64,000 nt of DNA, from positions 26,907,247-26,971,246 of the forward strand of contig CM119263.1 of the NCBI GenBank assembly GCA_051294375.1. The letters are read 5' to 3'. The DNA is from Paraspadella gotoi. Lineage: Eukaryota; Chaetognatha. How positions within the stretch are numbered: the stretch's first letter is position 1; each line of letters starts with the position of its first letter. This document shows, one piece after another, positions 12,069 through 23,100 of the stretch. The translations under genes were made by a program, and so were the position numbers. The notes under the pieces were generated by a model, which made no database searches, had not been told where the DNA came from, and worked only from the letters and a program-made list of their open reading frames with translations.

Positions 12069-13048
12069 GCCCGTAGGACCTCTTAAGTCTCAAGAATGGC
12101 CTCTTTGAGTTCAAATTGTTCAAAATAAAAAACGGTTCAATTGATGGGAACAGGAAGTAGATTCATTTTAATAAAAAGCGCCAATCTTTGTATTTAAAAA
12201 ACAAACAAAAAATATATTTAGAAGAAAAAAAATTAACAAAATATAATTTAAAAAAAAATCTTATTCATACGAGAAAGTAAAAATTCAACCAGTGGTGCAC
12301 CAATACATGTAAATCGCTTTTAAGGGCTTAAACTGAACTGTTACTGCGGCACTAATAATATTTTTTTAATTTGCATCATTCTCTTTTCTTTTTACTTGTA
12401 TTTTAACTTGTATCATTTTTTAAACTTCTTTATTTTTTTATCTTTATTATTTTTCCAGCTTGCATCATTTTTTTAACTTGCATCATTTTTTCAACTTACA
12501 TCGTTTTTTCATCTTGCATCATTTTTCAACTTGCATCATTTTTTCAACTCGCAACATTTTTTCAACTTGCATCCTTTTTTTGACTTGCATATTTTTTTTC
12601 TAATTCAATTTGCATTAAAGCGATTTACAATAATAGACGATTCTATCAAAGACTAAGAGGATATAAACGAGAGAGTCGATCTCTGTTATTTTTTTTTTTT
12701 TTTTATGGTTTGTTTTGTTCTATTTGCAAATTGAATCGAAAAGAAAAGATTGTTTACGTTGTTTTACAGATGTTTAACAGTTGAGCAGATTAGACTTTAG
12801 AGGATCTGCCTCTGCAGGTGGTAGAACAGGAAAAGGGCGCGAAATAGAATGATAAATTGATAAACTTTGATCTAGCGTTTTCTAAAAAATCAACTATATT
12901 CTCTCATTGAAAAGTTTGTTTTTATTTTTGACAAAAATAGTAACATAATCTTTTAGATTTTTAATTGCTAAGTTGTCATTAGAATAAAATTTTTCAACGA
13001 TTATGAAGAAAGAAAACATTGTAGGAAGTATAAGCAGAAGAAGAAGTG
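9726..13048. other. Gene-poor region with purine tracts and short tandem repeats
   Basis: No supported gene. It holds (GA)n tracts at 10266-10372 and 10804-10898, a purine-rich stretch at about 10980-11330 and a (CT)n tract at 12029-12064. An irregular tandem repeat of about 18 bp (core CTTGCATCATTTTTTCAA) lies at about 12457-12600. The first few hundred bases are the probable BLVRA promoter. ORFs at 10020-10391 and 10754-10945 are mostly read-through of GA repeat (RERERE). Confidence 0.6.
12457..12600 (+). repeat. Tandem repeat, ~18-bp unit
   Basis: About eight imperfect copies of a CTTGCATCATTTTTTCAA-like unit with variable T runs. It is AT-rich and non-coding. Confidence 0.8.
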
Positions 13049-13142
13049 AATTTTCTATTACAGTCTAGCCACAATTTTCTATACATGTATTGTTTTTCAT
13101 TTTTAAAATTATATAGCTGGCTGCTACGTATCAAAGAGAATT
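13049..13142 (+). repeat. 94-bp direct repeat, downstream flank of the LRR-KEN gene
   Basis: Matches 18375-18468 in the same orientation with about two mismatches over 94 bp. It starts AATTTTCTATTACAGTCTAG. It lies 350 bp past the stop codon of the gene at 13492-18196. Its partner lies about 180 bp upstream of that gene's start. Confidence 0.9.
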
Positions 13143-13491
13143 TGATAAATGTTGTTCACCAATTTGAGATTATTTTTAAAAAAATTTATTTGAATAAAGA
13201 CAAAATTACAACAACATAAATTTACAAGAAATACAATAATGAGTCTATGAATTAACTATACCTCATCCCACATCAACATGAATACAAACATTTTAACAGG
13301 ATTTTTAAAAAAATTATTAGGTGAAATAAAAAATATTAATCGCTTTTCCATTATACTATATACTAAATATCTGAAAATCATTCATCAAATTAGCTATGAC
13401 AGAATTAATTCTAAATTATGATGCAATAATTTTTGTAATCTATATTATGGAAAAGATAACCAAACAATACCCTATCAAAAAACCAACTCCT

Positions 13492-16400
13492 CTACTCTCC
13501 AGCAAATTTTAGCTCAAATATATAATCTTGAAACGGGGTCTGCAAAATTTTTGTCCTCAAACCAATTCGTTTGCCATTGAGCAAAACTTCGGCGTCTTTC
13601 AACTTCTTTCTTGCCTTCCCAACCAAAGGCCCAACCAAAGCCTGAACGTTGTAAGTTTCCTTGAAAGGGATGACCTCGACGGAGCCATGGTCACCGACTC
13701 TAATGCGGGCTTCCGACAAAGTCATCGTCAATTTCGATTCATCAATGGTCGGCGGAAAGTTTTTCATGTCTTCGTCCAAAGATGGAAAGACAATTCCGGT
13801 TTCGTCGTCCTTGACAACCACCCTCGCCAAGTCGATGCCGGAAAAATTCTCCCGCGCGATTTCGATAAGACGCGTCTTTAGAATGGGGACGGGAATCACC
13901 GTTCGATCGTCGGGAAATTCGAGTCGTATCGTCCTCGCAGTGTGAACACCAGACGGCCTTAAGAAGCTGAGACGAAGCTCAATGGCCGAACTGCTTTGTG
14001 CCGGTTCCAAGCACGCTTCTACGAAAGCTTCCTTCTCATAGGCATCGTAGGTCGCCACGAAATCTTCGTTGGTCGACTCTACTCGGCCCATCTGCTTGAG
14101 CACGGAGAGACAGTGGCAGTAAAAGAAAGGAAAGGGGACGAGGAGGCAGTAGAAAATCTCCATTGGCAACGGATCCTTTTCTACGCTTCCGCATAATCGA
14201 CGGAAAACATCGCCGTTTCTACTTTGGTGGGCGTGATGCACCACGTTGCGCGAGAAGCGTAGCAAACCGGCGAAAGACGAGACGCGGTAGCCGCGACCGC
14301 GACTGGCGAACGTTTCCAGCAGGCGTCGGTCTATATGTTTATGCCAGGCGCCCAGTCCACCGATCACCAGTCCTGAGTTCATCTCGGCATGAACTCGTTC
14401 CCTCTCATCCGCGCCTTCAATCATCAATTCATTAAGGAGCCCAACGTCGAGGATCTTTGACGACATGCTCAAAAGCGCCGGGCAATTGAGGGCATCGCTG
14501 GCACTGAATCCTCGCTCAGTGAGGCATCTGACCAGAACTCGAATCTCAACGTTTTCAACTCGATTAGTTTCTCCGCCGGCGATGGAGATTATGACATCGC
14601 TGGAGGCAACCAAGTCAGTATTGATGTCGTCTGTTATTGGAATACTCTCGGCTGCTGAAAAATCGCATAACTTAAGCGTAAAGCTCTCACCATGAATCTG
14701 CAGGTATAAACTGTCCATGTTGACTCGATTATGGTGGATTGGAGTTTTGAGCGTATGAAGATAGTCCATGGCTAACATGAGCTGTTTGATAAGCTCAATG
14801 CGTATTGAATGTAGTTGAAGCCCATTTTTTTGAATATTGATGGACTTCACAAAATTTAGCAGACTTTGATCCGTTGCTTCAAAAAACAGATAACCGTTAT
14901 ACTCAAGAAACGGGTTCCAAGCATAAAAATACGATAACAATTTGAGAACATTCTGATGATTTAGCTCCAAATGTATTCCGAGTTCTTTCTCATATTGTCT
15001 TTTACTTGACAAGCGACGATTGAGGTCACTAGGATAGCGACGGCGTAGGTAAAGAAGATAGAAATACAAAGACAACCAAAATATTGTTATCAACACCCAG
15101 ACTGTTCCTATGGTCAATAGAATAACAGGGGACACGGTGCCTATAATCCAACATGAGTGATAAGCACTTTCAATGGAATTGTCTTTACAAGAGATTATTT
15201 GTGATCGAGACCTATGAAAGTTGTAAAGATATTCCACCAACATACAATTATCGCAGTTAAATGGATTATTGCTCAGATTCAATTTCACACCTTTTAAGTT
15301 TCGTAAGTTAATAGGAATCGTCGCTAAGTTGTTTTGATATAAGTTTAATCTTTCTAATATTTTCATTTGAGAAACGGCTTTTTCATCGATATAAGATATT
15401 TGGTTAAAGGAAACATCTAGTTGTGTAATTCGATTTAAGGAGTCCGACAATGTCAACTCGGTCAAGTTGTTGTAGGAATAACTTAGAACTGTACCAGGAA
15501 AGGGAATACANNNNNNNNNNCTACGTTTCTTCTTAAAAGCACAATTAATAAAAAGCTGTCTCTGCCATTCTTCAGCTATATGGCATTGACAACCATCTGG
15601 ACAGCAGGGCAGAATATTTTGAGTGAATAGGTAATACATGAGGTCTTTGTTTTCACAATTACATATCCATTTATTGTTATTTAATTTAATATACTGAATC
15701 ATTTTTAAAGTTTTTATATCACTTTTGGATAGCGTTTTTAAACAGTTAAACCTTAAATCAACTGATTTAGGTAATGAACCTTGGGCAAAAACAAGAAAAC
15801 CTATATTTGTTAAAAAGTTGTGTTTTAAACATAATTCATATTCACATTCTGTTTTTTCAAATTTTCCAAGGTCTGTTTCACTTATATTGTTATGGTCTAA
15901 AAAAATCCTAATGTTCGACTTAGCTTTACAATTGAAATAAACTTCACCTAAATTTTGAATTTGATTTTTACCGAGGTCGAGCCAAGTAAGCGCTAAATTT
16001 TGTTCATGAAAAGATTTCAGTCTATTTTTTCTTAAAATTAGGCTTTGTAACCATTTAGAATTAAGTGAAAAAGGAGGGATGGTTTCTATAAAATTTTTAC
16101 TTAGGTCTAACAAGTTGATATAGTTTAGATGAAGATTTAAATCAGTATAATTAGAAATGTTATTTTGACTTAAACTTAATTGGTTTAAATTTACTAATCG
16201 CACCATCCAGTTTTTAGGCATTGATGTTATTCTATTAGAATTAAGCTGGAGAATCTTCAAATTACGGGTAGTGTTGAAAACTTGTTTCGGAAGAGAAAAA
16301 AGGAAATTATTTTCTAAATTTAATATTTGCATTATATGTTGATGTTCAAATAAAGTTTCGGGAACATTTACGAGGCGATTGTGAGCCAAATTAACGTTTT

Positions 16401-18196
16401 GTAGGAATTTTAAATTGTTAAATAAAGCAGCAGATATGCTTTTTAATTGGTTATTTCGTAACAAAAGGGTTCGTAAATGGATTAACTCGACAAAAGCAAA
16501 CTTGTGGATGAAAAACAAACGATTAAAACTTAAATCCAAGTAAGTAGTGCCACCCAACCTATGAAATGTTAGGTGTTCAATTCGATTCAAATTTAAATTC
16601 TTTGTAATAATGAGTCTGAGTATAGAACGATAGGCAAAGATCCTTTCTTCAATTTTCGCCAAACAGCCTTCAATTGTAAGCGTTAACATGCGTCCAGTTT
16701 TTTTGAATGCTCCTTTGTCCAAATTCAATTGTAAACTCTTATTTTTATAAAATCGTCCGCAACCCAAGATGATTTTGAGTTCAGGTTTACGTTTACTTCG
16801 TCCTTTCATAAAGGAAAAGGCATGCTGACTTATGTTTTGAATTGGGTTACCGAGAAGCGACATAGTGTAGGTGTTTTTAAGTAGCTTGAAAGTGTTTTCA
16901 GTTATATTAGTAAGTAAATTGTTATCTGCATGTAAATTTCTCAAACTAGTTCGATTCTCAAAAGGAAATTCTAATTCTCTGATCGAATTGTTATCTAGAA
17001 TTAAATGAGGAAAATGTTTTGAAGCATTATAACGAAAAAATATTTTTGAAGTAAAATTTGTTAAATTGTTTCCGGTCAGGTCGACATAGTGTAACATAAC
17101 GTTTTTTTCAAATGCATCAATTGATATGTTTAGTTTAACATTATATAATAAAACTAGTTTTTGGAGAAACTTTAGGTTTTCGAATGTTGAAGAAGATATG
17201 TTCATCGATACATTTTCAGTAATGAAGAGATATTGTAGAGAATTAAAGTTTTTGAAAATTCCTTCATTAATTTCACTAATGTTATTATTTAATAATAAAA
17301 GACCTAAAAGATGACTTGGAGTTTTAAAAGTATTTTCTCTCACACTTGATATATTGTTATGAGCAAAAAAAATTCCCTTAAGATTTGAAAACCCTTGAGA
17401 AAAAGCGTCTTCTAGACGTTCCAGACCTAAATGTGAAAAAATCAGCGTCATCGAACTATTATGTATGTCTTTCATTTTAAATTCTTGAAGAGTAGTTGAA
17501 TCATTCATCATAGCTTGTGACAATACCGAGCAGCCTGAAAAAAAAGAAAGTGAAATCCAATATACGTATTTCGCTATTTTCTTGTGTAAATTATTGTACC
17601 TTCATTTATTAATTCAGAATGATAATGAACATATGCTTAACTGAAATAAAAATACTGAGTGGATACACGTGATAGTGAATGAATGAATGAAAGAATGAAT
17701 GAGTGAATTAATGAATTTGAAAACTTACTAAAGTGAAAAATGGTATATTTGAAAATTTTCCTCATTTTTAATTTTTTTTACTAAAATCTAATAAAATTTA
17801 TAATGGATAAAAGGTTGTCAAACATTTTAACCTGGCTTTTTTCGAAAGTTGATGTCTGGAATATTAGAGTCAGTTCTCCATCCACAGCTCCAAAGATCCA
17901 AGCTAGTGCCTTGGTCATGCAGAGGCGTATATATACAAGATATTCTACAAGAATTTTGAGCAATGTTCAAATCAGGTTCACGCATCCTAAAAATTGAAAG
18001 ATTCAAATCTAAATTGACGCTTTCTTTGTTTATCGATCTTGTTTTTAAATTACCTGATATTTTTTGAATGTAGTTTTTTCAGTGCGTCTAAGACTTCCGA
18101 AGTTTTTGAGTAAATCAAAAAGTCGAGTCCCCACGTTGTCGATAATAAAATCATTGTACCAAAAATAACGAAAAATTTTGCTGCAATTAAAGACAT
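13492..18196 (-). CDS. Toll-type LRR receptor with cytoplasmic pseudokinase-KEN (RNase L/IRE1-like) module
   Basis: Exons 18196-18054, 17986-17832 and 17534-13492 are phase-consistent and give about 1446 residues. Exon 1 encodes a signal peptide (MSLIAAKFFVIFG...). The ectodomain has about 20 LRRs (105-720), then a Cys cluster (WICNCENK, CCPDGCQCH, INC; 722-767) like the Toll LRRCT-LRRNT pair. After a 10-N gap come more LRRs and a second LRRCT (NPFNCDNC). One membrane span lies at about 895-925. The cytoplasmic part starts at a kinase alphaC-like helix with no glycine loop or VAIK lysine. HRD is HNR at 1034-1036 and DFG is DFS at 1057-1059, so it is a degenerate kinase. The KEN domain (about 1110-1225) keeps W1163 and the active-site pattern Y1182, R1195, N1196, H1199-H1200. 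It matches IRE1 Y892, R905, N906 and H910. The tail (1226-1446) has two possible ubiquitin-like folds. Everything from before the span to the stop is gap-free. Known IRE1 and RNase L have different sensor domains. Ligand and RNA substrate are unknown. Confidence 0.88.
15511..15520. other. 10-N assembly gap inside the LRR ectodomain
   Basis: The gap falls between the Toll-like Cys cluster and the membrane-proximal LRRs. Its true length is unknown. The frame is open on both sides, and LRR content continues across it. Confidence 0.98.
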
Positions 18197-18374
18197 TTTC
18201 TCTCGTTTACAGAAGAAAGAAACAAATAGATGGAAACACTTTTTTGATCATCGCGTGATCAAGAGGCGATCTCGAAGAACGATCTCTTTCTACATTTGGG
18301 CACTCTTTTCCGAAAGCGCCTCATTTCTCTTCCTTAATCCCTGAATCGAACTTTAATTAAAGTTCGATTTTTCA

Positions 18375-18468
18375 AATTTTCTATTACAGTCTAGCCACAA
18401 TTTTCTATACATGTATTGTTTTTCATTTTTAAAATTATATAGCTGGTTGCTACGTATCAAAGATAATT
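18375..18468 (+). repeat. 94-bp direct repeat, upstream flank of the LRR-KEN gene
   Basis: Partner of 13049-13142. The pair brackets a 5.2-kb interval that contains the whole receptor gene and little else. Confidence 0.9.
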
Positions 18469-18499
18469 AAAATTAATAATTAAATTTAATAATTTAATA

Positions 18500-18680
18500 A
18501 TTAAAATTAACTCAAATATTTAACCCTCAACCCATAACTCAATCATTAACTCTAATCCCTAACAATAATTTAACCCTAACTCAAAATTTAACCCCTAACC
18601 ATAAACGTTAATCATTAATCCTAATTCCTAAGCCTTGCTACTAACCTAATCCCTTATCGTAATCTCTAACCAATTAATCT
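18500..18680 (+). repeat. Degenerate TAACCC/CTAA-rich tract
   Basis: Irregular repeats of TTAACCCTAA, CTAACC and TAATCCC words resemble a decayed telomere-type or short satellite sequence. There is no regular period, so I do not call it telomeric. Confidence 0.5.
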
Positions 18681-19361
18681 TACTTAAAAACTAGCTTAAT
18701 TTAGAATTTTTTGTTTTATCCCTATTTCTTTGTTCCATTTTTCCGGTTTTTTCTTTTCCGTTTTAACCTTTGGACTTTACTTTCCTTCTTTTTCTTATGT
18801 AATCTATATTTTCTCTGCACGCAAAAAAAAAAAGAACATATCGCGCCATCTTTCGTGCGAAGAAGCAACGAAACTGTCGTTCTGTAAAATAAGGCATTGC
18901 GGAAATCATTTCGACAGACGGAAATATGTTGTATAGCGAATTTGAATTACAATAAAGTAACTTGCAATGTCGACGTCCATTCTGCCGATAGGTTTGATCG
19001 GCCTCAGCGACATTGACGATCGCCGACCAAACTACCGACTAATGGCGGTGACGGCGCTGCTTTGCTGTTCTCCCTGCGGGTTCGTTCAATCGAAATCCAG
19101 TCCGGAAATAACGAAATCGTGACAAACATGGAGTTCTCGGTTTTAGCGAACGGAATCATAAATGTTTTGTTCGTTTGCGACCAATAGTTAAAATAGTATA
19201 TCGAGATACATACAGAAAAACACAAAAATTATAGTTATACAAATAAAAAACTATAAATAATACGTTAAAATCAAAAACCGTACAATATCTAAAATAGTAA
19301 ATATTTTTGCCTGATTTTCCACAATTTCCTGTTCAGAATCATTTCCTGCTGTTATTCCCTT
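18681..19361. other. Intergenic AT-rich region
   Basis: No domain-bearing ORF. It presumably holds the promoter of the small plus-strand gene that starts at 19362. Short ORFs on both strands here look random. Confidence 0.4.
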
Positions 19362-19786
19362 ATGTCTGATGCGTCGTCAGAATCAGGAAAACCAGGTGAG
19401 TCAAAAAACCTTACTCCGAAGACGCCCATTAATTGTTTCTTTACAATATTTATAGTTATTTAGTATATAAAACTGGTACAACCAATATAAAAATTATCCA
19501 TTCATTTAACTTTGGACGACAGGCTTTGGTGGTTTCAGGCCTCAATCAAAATTTACAATAATTTTACTATAAATAAAAAAATTTTTTCGATTCAAGAGGG
19601 GTGGTATTAATTATTTTAATTTTAGGAGAGGCGCGCCAACGAGGCAAGATGGCTTGCTACTGGGCAATAGCCGCTTACATCTTTACTTTCATCTTTTTAT
19701 GTGGCGCCATCTATTACGTCAAATTTCTCAAGGACGACGACGAAGAGGATGACGCAAAAGTGACGACGATGGCACCGAACGGTTGA
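19362..19786 (+). CDS. 64-residue single-span membrane microprotein, function unknown
   Basis: Two exons, 19362-19395 and 19626-19786, with good GT-AG sites (CCAG|GTGAGT and TTTTAG|GAG) and phase 1, encode 64 residues. The N-terminal 19 residues are polar (SDASSESGK). One hydrophobic span of about 22 residues follows (CYWAIAAYIFTFIFLCGAIY), then a short basic stretch and a very acidic tail (DDDEEDD) ending TTMAPNG. I recognise no family. A start at the internal ATG of exon 2 (codon 20) would give 45 residues. The splice structure and strong charge segregation favour a real gene. It converges on the BPI/LBP gene downstream. Confidence 0.6.
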
Positions 19787-20073
19787 GAATCGAGCTGCTG
19801 CTTTGTATTTTTTACTGCTATATTTATGGCATTATTTTAACCAAAAATATATGAATTGCTTTCGTTTGAATATCGTGTCTGATATTTCCGGTTCGACTTT
19901 TAACACATAAAAACGTTCGTTTTTCGCTCACTAAATTTCCTTATTTGTGGTGTCTTGCGCTTTTTAACTCGTTTAATCCGTTCAATTTTTTATTAAAAAT
20001 CATTTTAAAAATGAGTTTTTTATTATATGAAATTGGTACAACTAATATAAACATTAGAAGAAGCGATACAATA

Positions 20074-20079
20074 TTTATT
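20074..20079 (-). terminator. Polyadenylation signal of the left BPI/LBP gene
   Basis: AATAAA on the minus strand, 28 nt downstream of the stop codon at 20107. Confidence 0.6.
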
Positions 20080-20106
20080 CAATGAAACAGCTCAGGGTAT
20101 ATGCAA

Positions 20107-23100
20107 CTAAAGTTTAAAAAGAAGGTTAGCTGCGAGAACCAAAGCGCCATCTTCGATTTTGAGTTGATGATCTTTTATCTCGATCTTTCCGCCTTTAATG
20201 TTGGGAAGTTCAATACCCTTAGCGCCGAATCGGTTCAGAGCCGCCAACCCATATCGCTGCGCCGCCATGTTGATAAAACTGAAAGAAGGGGAAAACAAAA
20301 GGACAATATTGATTAAGCATTACGTAGATGTAAAATTTTGTAAAAACAAGATTAAGTTGGATATCTCAGAGAGAAAAAAATTGCTTAGTTATCTTTGAAT
20401 TTTAAAAATTTACTTTATTATTGTCAATTTGTAATAAAGAAAAAGAAACTAACCTTCTAATTTGTTGCTCTTTTGATTGTGAGATCGAAGGTCGAATCAG
20501 ATCAACGTTGACATTAACATTGGAGAAAGTGAAAGTGAGACGCCGCCCATCGGACGAGAGAGTCGGCATGGCGGAGATCTGGCGGGAACAAAAGGGAAAC
20601 AGGATTTAAGTAATAATCAATCATTAGTTAGAAAAATAGAACAAATAAGAGAAACTCGAGAATGATATGCCTATTGCGTACAGTAAAATCTCTCTCTTTT
20701 TATTGTCATATTTCTCATCTCAAGTTGTCCCGTTTTTGTTTTTTTTGCTCGCGGCCGTGGCCAACACGTACTATTTATTGGTCTTTGTATTTAAATTGTT
20801 TTATTTTCTTATATTTTTATGGGGATAATATTCAACAAAATCATTACGGCATTCCATTCCATGCCTTGAAAACATTGACGTTTTAATTTTTATAATAACC
20901 TTTTCTAAACACCCATGCAAAATCTTATTATCTTTATTTTTTTCAACTTTTTTAATCTCTCGCTTTTTTATCTTGTTTCATGTTTTTTGCTTCTTTCTTC
21001 CTCTCTTTCTCTCCCTTATTAACGAACCAATGTTGACCCATCCGCTCTCACCGTTGCGTTGACGACGACGCTGACCAACTCGTTCAGTCTCCCCGCGACA
21101 TCTGCGACGACTTTGACTTGAGCGCCTCTGACGTCGAGAGTGAGACCTCTGGCGGCGGAAAAGAACATCTTGGGAGCTTGGGCGACGTCGAAGTTGAAGG
21201 CGGCGGAGGCGGAGCCGCAGGAGGGGTTGCCCTGGCAGAATTGGTCTGAAGGATGGAAAGTTCGGAGGTGAAAAGGTGATTAATGGTTATTTCGTTAATT
21301 CAAGTGTTTGTTGGATTTTTTGAAATTTTTAGTCATATTTCAAAATTATATGCATGTAGCAATATCATCAGTAGTCACAGGTAACTTTTTTATTCCATCC
21401 AAAGTATGATAAAACTTTTCTTTCTTCATTAAAATAAAATCAACAAAAATAATACCAAAAAAATAAACAACCTACAAAATTAAAGAAAAACTAACATATA
21501 CCTTATAAACAAACAAAAAATAATGAATAATAACAACAAAAAACAGATGAAAACAAAAACAAACAACGAAACGACCACCAACCCCCCCCTTTTTACCGAG
21601 AAGCCTTTTGACGGACTGTTCCTTGGCGATGTCCCCCGTGGAGAAGCTCTGCCTCGCGAGGCCCTTGGAGTGCGCCGAGTAGAGGAGGGAGTTGGCAACG
21701 AAGTCGCTGATCACGAGGTAGAAGTGTTTCGACGATCCGGTGGAGGGCGTTGGGGAGACGGAGAAGGGGAAGTTGGAGACGGAGTTGGGGACGGGGTGGA
21801 CTTCGCCGCGGAACCTGGAGAAGAGAGAAAGATGGATTTGATGGATGGATAGAGAGATAGATAGGTAAATAGAGAGAGATATATATATGCACTTTATGCA
21901 GAGGGATAGAAAGGCGAGGGATAGATACTTAAATCATAGAGGGATAAATATGAAGATAGATTTATAGGTAGACAGATATATAGATTGATAAAAAGATATG
22001 CCGATAGACAGAAGGATAGATTTCTATATATAGATAGAGAGATAGACAGATTGCTATCTACATCTACAAATATGCATTTATAATCAGATAGATACGTTGA
22101 TTGATACTGGAAAATAAACAAAATTAATAATATTTAGTTGGCGTTCAATGATTGAGCCCTGATTTTCGGATCGACCCCTGACAGCCGAAAAAAAAACCTC
22201 ACCTGAGGTTGGTGAATCCGTTCCCGTACTGCGGATCGAGTAGGCCGTAGTCGGCGAGGAACTCTTGGCCTTCGATGTCGAAAGTGTCGCTCGTCTTCAT
22301 GTTGGGGAAGATGCCGGCCGACCAATCGTGGAGAGCGCGGCCGGCGGCGGAGCAGACTTGAGGCGGGATCATGGCTTCGATCTTGCCTTTGAACCGACCT
22401 GATTGGGACAAAGGATGGATCTGTTGAGATCTCTTTCAAATAATCAATAATTAGAGATATTTTTTAATGAATCATTAAGTAAATAAATAAAATAAATAGG
22501 CCAATCGATAAAACACCTTCCTATTTATGCCTGAAATAAACCGTGAAGGATTTAAATCTCCAAATCATTTATCACCTGCGATAAAGTTGTAGAGCCAAGC
22601 GAATCCCGATCCTCTAATTTTCACTTTGACGGAATCGAATTTGGCGCAATCGCTGCGCAACGCAGATGTCGGAAAAACCGCCAATTTTCCTGTAAACGAA
22701 GGCGAAATTAAATCATTTCTAAAAACAGAAATATATATACATACAATATATACAGCAGTCCCTCAGCTTAGTATCAAATTTTTACAGCGAAGCGACCCTT
22801 TTTTTTTAAATCCTGAAATGCGACTGTATACTCAAATTTTCACCCAACCCCCCGGTTCCAAACTTCCCCCCGTCCCTTACTCCCTCTCCCCCCTCAACCT
22901 TTACAACTCTCACCGTTAGTGGTCGTGGGCTTCAAGGTGGCAGCGAACCTGAGTCTTTTGGAACTCAACATCGAAATAACCGTCGTCGCTGACACGAAAC
23001 CATTTTCTTTTGTATCTGTACCACCAATCGGCGCGCATGTCCAAGTGATCGAAGCTCAGTTCCCATTGGAGACCCTGGAGACAAAGGACAAATGAAGAGT

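Noticed and set aside
13528-14695. Plus-strand ORFs inside the receptor gene
   Set aside because: Antisense shadows with no domain content.
15580-17534. Separate LRR gene from the KEN gene
   Set aside because: After the 10-N gap the frame continues from LRRs through LRRCT and membrane span into the kinase-like and KEN parts with no stop, so the domains downstream of the gap cannot be split without new evidence.
18500-18680. Interstitial telomere repeat
   Set aside because: TAACCC-like words are irregular and diluted by unrelated sequence; no regular TTAGGG period.
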